Assembly: GCA_903935355.1 (NCBI GenBank) | Contig: CAIZRK010000044.1 | Coordinates: forward strand, 1-60,183 | DNA: 60,183 bases | Source: an uncultured beta proteobacterium | GTDB taxonomy: Bacteria; Pseudomonadota; Gammaproteobacteria; Burkholderiales; Burkholderiaceae | Direction of reading: 5' to 3' | Shown here: positions 1-8,535 of the stretch, one piece after another | How the letters are laid out: every line of letters starts with the position of its first letter | How positions within the stretch are numbered: position 1 is the stretch's first letter | Position numbers and translations under genes: made by a program | The notes under the pieces: generated by a model | Seen by the model: only the letters and a program-made list of their open reading frames with translations | The model's database searches: none | Told to the model about the DNA's origin: nothing

Positions 1-32
1 GGGGGGGATGTCAATGAATCGATAGTGCCGGT

Positions 33-824
33 ATGCAAACTTTAAAAGAACATCTATCAAAGCTTAAAGAAAGATTGGACGGTACAAAGAGCGAGCCTTA
101 TGTGGAGGAGTGTAAGCAGTTTAAGACTCTTTATTTCGATCATGAAACAACACAGAGCATGATGGATATGCAAGCTCCAATGCGTTTGGTGGTAAGTTAT
201 ACCGAAACGATGATGGGGTTTTTATTATTTAACTCAAGTCCCAAAAGTATTGCAATGGTAGGATTAGGCGGAGGCTCCCTCCCTAAATATTGTCACCATC
301 ACTTTCCAGAGAGCTCCATTTTGGTGCTGGAAAATAATCCCAAAATTATTGCCTTAAGGGAGCGCTTTCATATTCCAAGAAATGATGATCGCTTTGAGGT
401 GTTGGAATGTGATGGAGCAATATACCTAAAAAACACTGATCAGACATTTGATGTGCTGCTCATCGATGGCTTTAGCAAATCTGGTCAACCATCCCAACTA
501 TGCAGTGAAGATTTTTATGCAAGTTGTTTTGCATGTCTAAATCCAGATGGGGTAATGATGATCAACTTCTCGGGAAGTACCGGCCTGAGTCGAATCTATC
601 AAGAAAGAATTGATCGTATATTTAATCAAGCTTCCATATTATTGACAGAAGATGACAAAATGAATCAAATCCTGTTTGTCTGCAATGGAAAATTATTAAG
701 TACTGCTGCAGAAGTATTGCAAAAACGCTCTATGAAATTGAGTGCTGATCACGAGATCAGTCTCCCCAGGACGCTGCAAAATTTCTTAAAACAGAGAAAA
801 AATGATGCCATTGAAAGCTCTTAA
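33..824 (+). CDS. Spermidine synthase-like methyltransferase
   Basis: This is a class I SAM-dependent methyltransferase fold of the spermidine synthase (SpeE) superfamily, probably cytoplasmic. The nucleotide-binding loop GLGGGS is at residues 77-82. An acidic residue ends the second strand (E100), a CDGA motif lies near 127, and DVLLIDGF at 140-147 matches the SpeE core. The protein is 263 residues, close to the family length, but its N-terminal part is short and no S-adenosylmethionine decarboxylase gene is nearby. True aminopropyl transfer is therefore uncertain, and it may be one of the many stand-alone SpeE-like proteins of unknown substrate. The gene ends 3 bp before the convergent amidohydrolase gene. 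Confidence 0.75.
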   Translation: MQTLKEHLSKLKERLDGTKSEPYVEECKQFKTLYFDHETTQSMMDMQAPMRLVVSYTETMMGFLLFNSSPKSIAMVGLGGGSLPKYCHHHFPESSILVLENNPKIIALRERFHIPRNDDRFEVLECDGAIYLKNTDQTFDVLLIDGFSKSGQPSQLCSEDFYASCFACLNPDGVMMINFSGSTGLSRIYQERIDRIFNQASILLTEDDKMNQILFVCNGKLLSTAAEVLQKRSMKLSADHEISLPRTLQNFLKQRKNDAIESS

Positions 825-827
825 TCC

Positions 828-2564
828 TTAGCGCTGGAATTCATAAACCAGCCGCCCACCGACAATGGTTTTGAGAGCTTTAATATCTTTTATATTTTCT
901 TTGGGAATCTGAAAGATATCATCGGATAACACTGCCATATCACCATACTTCCCAACTTCAATACTGCCCTTGACCTTTTCTTCGCCAATTGCTTTGGCTG
1001 GCCAGATAGTCCACATTCTGAGGGCATTTCGTACTGAAATCGCTTGCTTAGGTTCAAATTTACCTAGATCTGATTGTCTAGTGACAGTGGCGTACATTGC
1101 TTTAAAGGGGTCGATATTCCCAAGATAAATGCCTGTCATATCCGTACTGGCGGCAGGTTCTAGTCCTGCATCAATCATAGATTTAAATTGGTAACCTGAT
1201 TTAGCTCTCTCTACTCCCATATTTTCATAGTCTGCTTTAACAAGTTCAAGCAACCAAATGGGCTGTACAGAAATATGGAAATTGTTTTTCTTAAGATCTC
1301 TGCCACGTTTTAATTGCTCTGGTGTTAATTGGAACATGCCAAAGTGCTCAATCCGTTTAATGTTTTGATTGGGATGGCTTTTCATTAGTTGTTCGTATGC
1401 ATTTAAGCCAATATCTATTGCTGCGTCGCCTGAGCAATGCAACATAGTGGCCTTTTTATTTTGGTTCGCTAGTTTTGAAAATTGATTAACTTCGGTTTGC
1501 CTGGTTACCAAAGTGCCTTTGCCTCCTGGTGGATCGGTATCCATAACACCGACATACGGTTGATACATAAAGCCAGTCCTGCAATCATTCTCCCCATCAA
1601 CCCAAGCCTTAATAGCGCTAAAGCGGTAGTAATCGGGGTTGGCTTTAGCAGGCATTTCAAAAACATGAAGATCGTTGGGCATTCCCGCCCCATTGGGGGC
1701 GGCCCATACTGATGCGGTATAGCGAATGTTTGGGGATGGAGTCAAGAGGGAGACACTTTGTAATACTGGCATTGCTGCAGCTGGGGTGATCGCCATGAGT
1801 GAGGTAAAGCCGTAAGAGTTCCAAAACTTGGCAATATCACTTTTATAGTAACGGGCTATTTCTTGGGGAGTAGGGCTTCCCGGAATATCTCCCATGCCAT
1901 CAGTAATGACACCAGTAGGCTCACCATTTGCATCAGTAAGCACCCCAGCGCCATGGGGCAGTTTAGCCACTCCCTTTTTTACCCCCATTTTAAGAAGTGC
2001 AGCACTGTTAGCAATTGCCATGTGCGCACCATTAGCAACGATAACTGGATTATTTGGTGCAATTTGATCTAACTCAGCTTTTGTAGGAAGCCGTTTTTCA
2101 ATAAACTTATTTTCACTAGCTGATACACAGGCTACATATACCCATTGATCTTTAGGGGTAATTTGAACGCGTTTAGCAATATTTTGGAGTGCTTGTTTAA
2201 CTGAAGGCGTATTGGGAAAGCGTGCATCGACCCAATCTTCTTTGAGCCAAATAGTTTCCATAGGGTGAGTATGCCCATCAACCAAGCCCGGCACTGTCAA
2301 TTGCTGTTGGAGATCAATAGTCTTCGTGTTATCTCCAATATAGGATTGCATATCTTGATTCGATCCGACGGCAATGAACTTTTCATCTTTAATAGCGACT
2401 GCACTTACTCTTGCTTGTTTTGGATTGAGTGTTTCAATTTGCCCATTGAAATACACAATGTCAGCAAGCGGCATTGAGTGAGCAGAAAAGGGGATGCAGG
2501 CACTTCCAAGGAGAGAAAAGCTAGCCAAAAGAGCAATTTTGGAGTGTAAAAAATGTTTTGTCAT
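828..2564 (-). CDS. Exported amidohydrolase family 3 (YtcJ-like) protein
   Basis: A metal-dependent hydrolase of the amidohydrolase superfamily, family 3 (YtcJ/NfdA-like). The N-terminal metal motif HTH follows VPGLVDG at the start of the barrel. Further ligand-type motifs are LHCSGDAAID and RIEHFG, and a late ASTDMTG carries the usual terminal Asp. The C-terminal beta-sandwich strand (KGSIEVGKYGDMAVL) is typical. The reading frame stays open up to 2636. I chose the ATG at 2564 because it gives a compact Sec signal (Lys-rich start, hydrophobic core, AHS before the mature part). ATGs at 2582 and 2609 are possible, and the latter has a weak AGGTT in front. The substrate cannot be read from sequence. 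It is convergent with the methyltransferase gene. Confidence 0.85.
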   Translation of the reverse strand: MTKHFLHSKIALLASFSLLGSACIPFSAHSMPLADIVYFNGQIETLNPKQARVSAVAIKDEKFIAVGSNQDMQSYIGDNTKTIDLQQQLTVPGLVDGHTHPMETIWLKEDWVDARFPNTPSVKQALQNIAKRVQITPKDQWVYVACVSASENKFIEKRLPTKAELDQIAPNNPVIVANGAHMAIANSAALLKMGVKKGVAKLPHGAGVLTDANGEPTGVITDGMGDIPGSPTPQEIARYYKSDIAKFWNSYGFTSLMAITPAAAMPVLQSVSLLTPSPNIRYTASVWAAPNGAGMPNDLHVFEMPAKANPDYYRFSAIKAWVDGENDCRTGFMYQPYVGVMDTDPPGGKGTLVTRQTEVNQFSKLANQNKKATMLHCSGDAAIDIGLNAYEQLMKSHPNQNIKRIEHFGMFQLTPEQLKRGRDLKKNNFHISVQPIWLLELVKADYENMGVERAKSGYQFKSMIDAGLEPAASTDMTGIYLGNIDPFKAMYATVTRQSDLGKFEPKQAISVRNALRMWTIWPAKAIGEEKVKGSIEVGKYGDMAVLSDDIFQIPKENIKDIKALKTIVGGRLVYEFQR

Positions 2565-2655
2565 GATGGTTAAAGGCTTCATTGCGTTGGGCTGATGACT
2601 TAAGTTCATTGTGAACCTAGAACTGACAACAATCAAGATGTAAGGTTGTTGACCT

Positions 2656-3561
2656 TTAGCCTATATGGTGCATATGACATTGAAGAGCAGTTTGTATAGT
2701 CTGCAAATGAATGTTGATAGTTGATGTGATTTCTTTGCCATAGCCGCCTGCCATCGAAAAGGCTATTGGGATTTGACGATCTTTCCCGTACTGAAAAATA
2801 GTTTCATCTCTGTGACGCATTCCTTCTGTGCTGATATTAAGTCTGCCAAGGCGGTCGTCTTCATGGGGGTCGGCTCCTGCCAAGTAAATAATAAAGTCAG
2901 GTTTAAAGTGAGTATTTAAATGGTCAAGCGCTATATTTAGGGCATTTAAATAAGTCTGGTCATCACTTCCATCTGCTAGGCCAATATCTAGATCACTAGT
3001 CTCTTTTTTAAAAGGAAAGTTATTTTCCCCATGAATAGAGAGGGTAAAAATGGAAGCATCATTTTTAAAAATGTGGGCCGTACCATTTCCTTGATGTACA
3101 TCAAGGTCAATAATGGCAATCCGCAGTTTTGAATCTATTTCCTTTTGTAGAGCTCGCGCGGTAATTGCTGAATCATTGAAGACGCAAAAGCCACTTCCCA
3201 TATTGCGATAAGCATGGTGCGTGCCTCCCGCCAGATTGGTAGCAATACCATCCTGAAGGGCGGCCTTAGCTGCGGCAAGCGTTGCACCAGCAGATCTGCG
3301 GGAGCGCTGTACCATTTGAGGGCTCCATGGAAAGCCAATCTCTTTTTGTTCTTCAGAACTTAAAGTTCCTTGAATGACTTTTTGCAGATAGCATGGGTCA
3401 TGAACATATAGGATTTGTGTATCAGCGATGGAGGGAGCTTGCTCTAACTTAATTCCCTCTAATATTTTCACTTTATCCCTTAGGCGAGCGTACTTCTCCA
3501 TCGGGAAACGATGACCGGCTGGGAGCGGTAAAACAAAATGGTCAGAGTAAAAAGCTTTCAA
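2656..3561 (-). CDS. Histone deacetylase-like amidohydrolase
   Basis: Zn-dependent deacetylase of the arginase/deacetylase superfamily (HDAC, AcuC and acetylpolyamine hydrolase group), 301 residues. The paired active-site histidines are H115-H116 (GGTHHAY). The zinc ligands are in DLDVH (D154, H156) and AGADPHEDD (D231), all as in the family. Bacterial members deacetylate small acetylated amines, amides or proteins; the substrate here is unknown. The start is a TTG that overlaps the stop codon of the upstream DUF2237 gene (TTGA). The N-terminal KAFYSDHFVLPLPAGHRFP is the usual start of betaproteobacterial homologues, which supports TTG. The overlap suggests translational coupling. Confidence 0.88.
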   Translation of the reverse strand: MKAFYSDHFVLPLPAGHRFPMEKYARLRDKVKILEGIKLEQAPSIADTQILYVHDPCYLQKVIQGTLSSEEQKEIGFPWSPQMVQRSRRSAGATLAAAKAALQDGIATNLAGGTHHAYRNMGSGFCVFNDSAITARALQKEIDSKLRIAIIDLDVHQGNGTAHIFKNDASIFTLSIHGENNFPFKKETSDLDIGLADGSDDQTYLNALNIALDHLNTHFKPDFIIYLAGADPHEDDRLGRLNISTEGMRHRDETIFQYGKDRQIPIAFSMAGGYGKEITSTINIHLQTIQTALQCHMHHIG

Positions 3562-3926
3562 GCTGTGTATTGCTTTAGGACGTTCAGTGGAACAGTATCT
3601 AGGGCTTTAATATGGGTGCTCTCAAGTTTAAGCAGTGGTGCACAGCGAGCATTTATGGCCTCCACCCAACGATTAATGCATAGACACCATTGATCGCCTG
3701 TGACTAGACCAGGAAATTGATAATCGGGACGTGGGGTAATGAGGTCGTTACCTTGTTGTAGGCTAAATTGCAAAAATTCATTATTCACGACAGCGCAAAC
3801 TAGGTGGCTACCTACATCTTCCCCATTCGTCTTGCAACAGCCATCCCTAAAGAAACCAGTTAATGGATCAAAAGAACAGGGCACTAAGGGTTGGCCCAAA
3901 ACATTGAGCGCTACTTCGTTTGGCAT
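3558..3926 (-). CDS. DUF2237 family protein
   Basis: A 122-residue soluble protein recognised as DUF2237 from its N-terminal NVLGQPLVPCSFDPLTGFFRDG, the conserved CCKTNGEDVGSH segment and the GDQWCLCINRW block. Several cysteines (near residues 17, 30, 31, 43, 82 and 84) suggest metal or redox chemistry, but no function is established for the family. It is the first gene of a two-gene unit with the HDAC-like gene, which begins within its stop codon. No signal peptide or membrane segment is seen. Confidence 0.8.
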   Translation of the reverse strand: MPNEVALNVLGQPLVPCSFDPLTGFFRDGCCKTNGEDVGSHLVCAVVNNEFLQFSLQQGNDLITPRPDYQFPGLVTGDQWCLCINRWVEAINARCAPLLKLESTHIKALDTVPLNVLKQYTA

Positions 3927-3963
3927 AAGAACTTTCTGATTGGTATGGGAAATTTATAATTAA

Positions 3964-4662
3964 CTACCATGGGAGTCTTTCCCCAGAGTAGGAGATAAAA
4001 GAGCCGTTATCTTTTCTCTCAAGTGATTCAAGTACATTTAGCATATCTTGTGCCGCGTCTAGGGGTGGGCGTCCAATTTGCTCACCGCGGAAAGGCTGGG
4101 AGAGTCTTGAGTTGACCGTGCCGGGGTGCAGGGCTACCAAAACTGTATTTGGCTTGGCTCTAGAAAATTCAATCGCGGCAGTCTTGATCATCATATTGAG
4201 AGCAGCCTTTGAAGCTCGATAGCTATACCAACCGCCAAGACGATTATCTTCAATACTGCCAACCTTGGCCGATAACACTGCCATCACGCTTGTGCTCGGA
4301 TCTAACAGCTTTGCAAAATATTTTATGGTTAAAGCTGGCCCAATCGCATTAATTTTCATTAGCTTTGCCAGTTGCTCCGCATCAAGATCATCTAATTTTT
4401 TTTCAGGCATCCACTGTTCTAAGTGTAAGACGCCAATGGTATTAATAATCAGGTGAAAGGGGGCTTGCAGGGTAAAAGCCTTTGCAGCTAACTCGATTGA
4501 GCTTGGGTTCTCATAATCTATAGGTGGTATTGAGTGCCGATGGATCCCTGTAACCATTGTACAAGAGGGGTTATTTTCTAAAAGTTCAAGAAATGCAGAA
4601 CCAATCGTTCCAGATGAGCCAATAATTAATGCGCGAAAGGGATGAGGAAACACGGGTGGCAA
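3964..4662 (-). CDS. SDR family oxidoreductase (C-factor/CsgA-like)
   Basis: Short-chain dehydrogenase with a Rossmann motif IGSSGTIG near residues 14-21 and an INTIG (NNAG-equivalent) segment. The catalytic signature is Ser (AVLSAKVGS) followed by YSYRASK (YxxxK). At 232 residues it resembles the short C-factor/CsgA-like SDRs. The open frame starts with TTG; a GTG nine bases downstream (4653) is an equally plausible start and no clear ribosome site decides between them. It is divergent from the DCC-family gene. This SDR type often accompanies chalcone-isomerase-like and DUF3833 genes in proteobacteria, so the two transcription units may belong together. Confidence 0.8.
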   Translation of the reverse strand: MPPVFPHPFRALIIGSSGTIGSAFLELLENNPSCTMVTGIHRHSIPPIDYENPSSIELAAKAFTLQAPFHLIINTIGVLHLEQWMPEKKLDDLDAEQLAKLMKINAIGPALTIKYFAKLLDPSTSVMAVLSAKVGSIEDNRLGGWYSYRASKAALNMMIKTAAIEFSRAKPNTVLVALHPGTVNSRLSQPFRGEQIGRPPLDAAQDMLNVLESLERKDNGSFISYSGERLPW

Positions 4663-4717
4663 CCATTAGAAATTTCGTATGCCAACTAGTTTATTGAATA
4701 AGTCTTAAACTTGCTTG

Positions 4718-5134
4718 ATGAATGATTTCTTACAACAATTTACTCTTTTTTATGACGGCTCATGTCCTTTATGCCAGGCTGAAATTCTATTTCTATCTAG
4801 GAGAAATCACGCGGGCTTATTGGCATTCGTGGATATCCATTCGATGGAATACCCCTCAGAGCAGATTGGTATTTCTTGTGAGGAGGCCTTAGCATCTATG
4901 TATGGGCAATATAGTGACGGTAGTCTCATTAACGGTGTAGCCGTATTTTCGGCAGCCTATACCAGAGCAAATTTACCTTTTTTAGCATGGCTCTTTTCCA
5001 GAAAAATGCTCAAACCATGTCTAAATGTAGGCTATCAATTTTTTGCCAAGCATCGGCATGCTATTTCTAAGACTTTAGGGCCTAGTGCCTTATGGTTGGT
5101 TAAATCATTTTCATCTGCTAAAGGTACTTTATGA
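4718..5134 (+). CDS. Thiol-disulfide oxidoreductase DCC family (DUF393) protein
   Basis: A 138-residue protein with the family signature DGSCPLC near its N-terminus (LFYDGSCPLCQAEI), a thioredoxin-like CxxC preceded by aspartate. It also has the later ALW/P elements of DUF393. The family is predicted to act in thiol-disulfide exchange, but no partner is established. The frame also opens with a TTG three bases upstream; the ATG is preferred. The gene overlaps the next one by 4 bp (ATGA), so the two are co-transcribed. It reads divergently from the SDR gene. Confidence 0.85.
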   Translation: MNDFLQQFTLFYDGSCPLCQAEILFLSRRNHAGLLAFVDIHSMEYPSEQIGISCEEALASMYGQYSDGSLINGVAVFSAAYTRANLPFLAWLFSRKMLKPCLNVGYQFFAKHRHAISKTLGPSALWLVKSFSSAKGTL

Positions 5135-5673
5135 GGCTTTGGAAACTTGCCTTGCCACTTTATTTCTTATCGATGGGAATTGGAGTGACTGCTGAACCTG
5201 TTTACATTAGCTCTGAATTAAATCAAGCAAATCTTCAGGGCAGTGGCAAGCTCACTTTTTTTGGATTTCATATTTATGATGCAGCCCTCTATCGAGGCTC
5301 TAAAAATTCATCTGCTGATTTTGCTTTAGATCTACGCTATCAAAAATCCTTATCTGGCGCTGCCATTGCCAACCGAACTACTGAGGAGATGAAAAAAATA
5401 GGTGTGCCAGGGGTGCAAGCTGATGCATGGGGCAAAGAGTTGGCCGGCTTTATGCCAAACGTAGAGCCCGGCCAGAACTTAACAGCAGTCTATAACGTAA
5501 AGCAAGGCACTACTTTTATGTATGACGGTAAGAGAATTGCTCAGATTCAGGGGGCTGATTTTGCTAAGGCCTTCTTTGGTATATGGCTCGATCAAAAGAC
5601 CAGCATCCCTAAGCTAAGAGAGCAATTGCTCGGTCAAGGCTGTCAGCCCCCACTATTAGGTGAGAGCTGCTAG
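5131..5673 (+). CDS. Chalcone isomerase-like exported protein
   Basis: A 180-residue protein with an N-terminal signal sequence (RLWKLALPLYFLSMGIGVTA, cleavage near residue 20). The domain resembles the bacterial chalcone-isomerase-like family, with FGFHIYDAALY, then LDLRYQKSLSG, and a late FAKAFFGIWLD segment. Bacterial members are not flavonoid enzymes; a lipid or fatty-acid ligand has been proposed for the fold. It is translationally coupled to the DCC gene upstream and followed after 22 bp by a DUF3833 lipoprotein. Together these make a small envelope-directed operon. Confidence 0.85.
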   Translation: MRLWKLALPLYFLSMGIGVTAEPVYISSELNQANLQGSGKLTFFGFHIYDAALYRGSKNSSADFALDLRYQKSLSGAAIANRTTEEMKKIGVPGVQADAWGKELAGFMPNVEPGQNLTAVYNVKQGTTFMYDGKRIAQIQGADFAKAFFGIWLDQKTSIPKLREQLLGQGCQPPLLGESC

Positions 5674-5695
5674 TTCACTACATGATGAGTAGAAA

Positions 5696-6247
5696 ATGAA
5701 AAAAAATTCGATATACCAGTCGCTCATGTATTCAATTTTAGTTTTGAGTCTAGCTGCCTGCTCTGCTCCTCAGGTAGGGCAGTATGCCTCTGAGAAACCT
5801 GCTCTCAATCTAAGCGAATATTTTGACGGCACCATAGACGCTTATGGCATTTTTACAGATCGTAGTGGAGTTGTTAAAAAACGCTTCACTGTCTTAATAA
5901 AGGCCTACTGGCAAACAGTGGACGGCAAAAAAATGGGAATTTTGGATGAAAGCTTCGAATACTCGGATGGCACCAAGCAATCCCGTATCTGGAAATTAAC
6001 AGAATTATCTCCGGGTAAATATATTGGCACTGCAGATGATGTGGTCGGTGAGGCTCTAGGCGAGTCAGCTGGCAACACTCTGAGCTGGGCTTATACATTG
6101 GCACTCCCAGTAGATGGCACTATTTACCATGTTCAATTTAATGATTGGATGTACTTAGTTACACCTAAGGTCATGCTCAATAAAGCCAAAATGAGTAAAT
6201 TTGGTATTGATCTAGGCGAGGTAACCCTGAGCTTTTATAAGCGCTAA
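5696..6247 (+). CDS. DUF3833 family lipoprotein
   Basis: A 183-residue predicted lipoprotein. The signal sequence ends in LSLAAC (lipobox, Cys at about residue 22), followed by a DUF3833 domain recognisable from LSEYFDGTIDAYGIFTDRSG and DGTKQSRIWKL. DUF3833 proteins have no assigned activity, but they recur beside chalcone-isomerase-like, DUF1365, cyclopropane-fatty-acid synthase and photolyase genes in light or singlet-oxygen response clusters of proteobacteria. Here only the SDR, DCC and chalcone-isomerase-like partners are present. The start is 22 bp after the preceding stop. Confidence 0.85.
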   Translation: MKKNSIYQSLMYSILVLSLAACSAPQVGQYASEKPALNLSEYFDGTIDAYGIFTDRSGVVKKRFTVLIKAYWQTVDGKKMGILDESFEYSDGTKQSRIWKLTELSPGKYIGTADDVVGEALGESAGNTLSWAYTLALPVDGTIYHVQFNDWMYLVTPKVMLNKAKMSKFGIDLGEVTLSFYKR

Positions 6248-6362
6248 TTCGGTTTTTCCTCCATTTCTCAGTATTTAATTTAGCTGGTGTACGCACTTTC
6301 TTAATTTATGTCACACTTTCTAAAACTAGACCCTACAAGGGCTTTAACTAAGGAGATCAGAC

Positions 6363-6911
6363 GTGCAAGCCATATTTCAGATTGTGAGTAGTAAAGCAAA
6401 GTTATTTACCTTGGCAGGTGTTTGTTTAGCATTTTTAGCCGCATGCCAATCTATGGAGCAAGGAGCGGGACAAAAAGCGAGCGCAAATCTAGAGTCAAGA
6501 TCGGGCTCAAAAGCAACCGGAAAGGTTGCGTTTGTATGGCAGGGTCAAGATGTTTTGATTACTGGGAGTTTTGCTGGACTAAAGCCTAATGCCGAGCATG
6601 GCTTTCATGTGCATGAAAAGGGTGATTGCTCTGCTCCAGATGCTACTAGCGCTGGTGGACATTTCAACCCAGAAACCAAAGCACATGGAATGCCTAATAG
6701 TGGTATGAACCATGCGGGTGATTTGCCAAATATTAAAGCCGATGCCCAAGGAAATGCGGTTTATTCAGCAACGCTTCACGGGTTTGCAGTCAATACTGGC
6801 CCCATTGGAATAGTTGGAAGGTCGGTAGTGGTACATCGTGATCCAGATGACTATAAATCTCAACCTGCTGGTAATTCAGGGCCACGTATTGCTTGCGGCT
6901 TAATTAAGTAG
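6363..6911 (+). CDS. sodC: Superoxide dismutase [Cu-Zn], lipoprotein type
   Basis: Periplasmic Cu,Zn superoxide dismutase that converts superoxide to peroxide and oxygen. All metal ligands are visible: copper H82, H84, H100 and H158; zinc H100, H108, H117 and D120. C89 and C178 can form the conserved disulfide. The N-terminus ends in LAAC (Cys28), so the enzyme is probably lipid-anchored rather than free. Translation starts at GTG, supported by AAGGAG at 6350-6355 with a 7-base spacer. A 115-bp gap separates it from the DUF3833 gene and may hold its own promoter, though no clear hexamers are seen. Confidence 0.93.
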   Translation: MQAIFQIVSSKAKLFTLAGVCLAFLAACQSMEQGAGQKASANLESRSGSKATGKVAFVWQGQDVLITGSFAGLKPNAEHGFHVHEKGDCSAPDATSAGGHFNPETKAHGMPNSGMNHAGDLPNIKADAQGNAVYSATLHGFAVNTGPIGIVGRSVVVHRDPDDYKSQPAGNSGPRIACGLIK

Positions 6912-6935
6912 CTGAAAAAGGCATCCGAAGCGTTC

Positions 6936-7382
6936 ATGAGAATAGAAGATAGTGACCCAGCTAGGCATGCTGGGATTGAATATCCAATGGAGGTGGGTGC
7001 CCCCGTTTTTGCCCCTATCAAGGTTGTTCAAGAGAAAGACAAGGCAGTAAATGTGGCGCGCCAAAATGCAAAGCAGGAATATGAGCGCATTATGGAGCAG
7101 GCTGAAGTATTAATGAAGCAGGCTAAGGCATTACAAGCCAGATTAGATGCCACTGAAATGGTGCATAGTGCTAAATTTGGCTTTAATCCTATTCATGGAA
7201 AAATTTATTATTTGTATTACGATGAACGCAATGCAGTAAATGTATTGATTCAGAATGGCCCTCAAGATTGGAGTTGTGGCATTCCGGGTGGCTGGACGTA
7301 TTCCATGACAGTGAAGAAGTTAGGTGATAGTACCTGGGCTGTGGTGGAGGATGGCGCCGAGAATTGTCTTGCGGTAAGATAA
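6936..7382 (+). CDS. DUF2452 family protein
   Basis: A 148-residue soluble protein with an acidic, flexible start and a helical, possibly coiled-coil middle (about residues 35-70, rich in Glu, Lys and Ala). The C-terminal part, KFGFNPIHGKIYYLYYDERN followed by GPQDW, matches the DUF2452 family. Its function is unknown. It lies 24 bp after sodC and may be read through from it. Confidence 0.7.
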   Translation: MRIEDSDPARHAGIEYPMEVGAPVFAPIKVVQEKDKAVNVARQNAKQEYERIMEQAEVLMKQAKALQARLDATEMVHSAKFGFNPIHGKIYYLYYDERNAVNVLIQNGPQDWSCGIPGGWTYSMTVKKLGDSTWAVVEDGAENCLAVR

Positions 7383-7411
7383 TTTTTTAGTAAAAAATAA
7401 TAAGGTGACTT

Positions 7412-8392
7412 GTGACAACTGCACGCATTGTTAGTCTTTTAGAGCTCGGTAATGCCGATGTAATCAAATTAATCGATAAGGAATTACCTCCTCCTAGCAA
7501 AGGTGAGGTGCAACTTCGTCAGACAGCTATCGGCTTTAACTTTATCGATGTCTATCAGCGCTCAGGGGTTTATCCATTGGAGCTGCCTACAGGCCTAGGT
7601 CATGAGGCGGTTGGTGTAGTGCAAGAGCTTGGAGAGGGTGTTACTCGCTTTAAGATTGGCGATCGAGTAATGTATATCAATGCAGGCATCGGGGCTTATG
7701 CCAGTGCTCGCAATGTTGCTGTTGATAAATTAGTTAGCGTTCCAGATACAGTCTCAGATGAAGTGGCTGCTGCGGTTTTCTTTAAAGCCATGACTGCGCA
7801 ATATCTGGTGCAAAAGACCTATCAGGTTAAAGCGGGAGATGTTGTCCTTGTGCACGCTGCCGCTGGTGGAGTAGGCCAAATTCTGGCGGGTTGGGCAAAA
7901 TCTTTAGGGGCATTTGTAGTTGGCACTGTAGGCTCTGCTGCCAAATTTGCAGCTGCTAAAGAAGCCGGATGTGATGCAGTAGTAGATTACTCTAAGCCAA
8001 CTTGGGTGGAAGAGGTCTTAAAAGCTACTGGTGGTCGCAAAGCCAATGTAGTTTATGACTCCGTCGCCAAAGATACTTTCTTGGGATCATTAGATTGCAC
8101 AGCGCCATTTGGTATGGTGGCTTTATTTGGCGCCGCATCTGGCCCTGCCCCAGAAATTTCGCCAGAGATTTTAAATAAGAAGGGTTGCCTGTTTTTGACT
8201 AGACCTTCTGTGTTTCCACATAACGCTACTCCTGAACTTCTTCAAGAAAATGCTCGCGCTGTCTTTGATGCCATTGCACAAGGTCGTGTAAAGGTGAAAA
8301 TCGCTGCTAAATTTAGTTTAGAGCAAGCTGCCGATGCCCATAAGGCAGCAGAAAGTAGGAAGCTCTCAGGGGCGATTGTAATTACCCCTTAA
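7412..8392 (+). CDS. qor: NADPH:quinone oxidoreductase, zinc-independent MDR family
   Basis: A 326-residue medium-chain reductase of the quinone oxidoreductase (QorA) group. The substrate side has IGFNFIDVYQRSG and GHEAVGVV. The NAD(P)-binding motif is HAAAGGVG, followed by GTVGSAAKFAAAKEAG. Catalytic zinc ligands are absent, as expected for this branch. It probably reduces quinones or enones with NADPH in the cytoplasm. It starts at GTG with AAGGTG about five bases upstream. A strong intrinsic terminator follows at 8446-8475. Confidence 0.88.
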   Translation: MTTARIVSLLELGNADVIKLIDKELPPPSKGEVQLRQTAIGFNFIDVYQRSGVYPLELPTGLGHEAVGVVQELGEGVTRFKIGDRVMYINAGIGAYASARNVAVDKLVSVPDTVSDEVAAAVFFKAMTAQYLVQKTYQVKAGDVVLVHAAAGGVGQILAGWAKSLGAFVVGTVGSAAKFAAAKEAGCDAVVDYSKPTWVEEVLKATGGRKANVVYDSVAKDTFLGSLDCTAPFGMVALFGAASGPAPEISPEILNKKGCLFLTRPSVFPHNATPELLQENARAVFDAIAQGRVKVKIAAKFSLEQAADAHKAAESRKLSGAIVITP

Positions 8393-8445
8393 AGAGATTG
8401 GCAGGCTTAGGACGGACTTGGTTTTGCATAATATTTTCCTTCCTG

Positions 8446-8475
8446 GGCCTCGCACTACGCGAGGCCTCTTTCTTT
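8446..8475 (+). terminator. Intrinsic terminator after the quinone reductase gene
   Basis: A perfect 8-bp GC-rich stem (GGCCTCGC / GCGAGGCC) with a 5-base loop ACTAC, followed by TCTTTCTTT. It lies 54 bp past the reductase stop and separates it from the next gene. Confidence 0.85.
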
Positions 8476-8535
8476 AAAATGCCTTTCCCCGTTGTAATAT
8501 CTTGTATACATAAACTCATCAAGCTTGGAGACGAA

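Noticed and set aside
1..32. Possible tail of an upstream gene before the first methyltransferase
   Set aside because: Only a few codons are visible in any frame and they show no recognisable ending.
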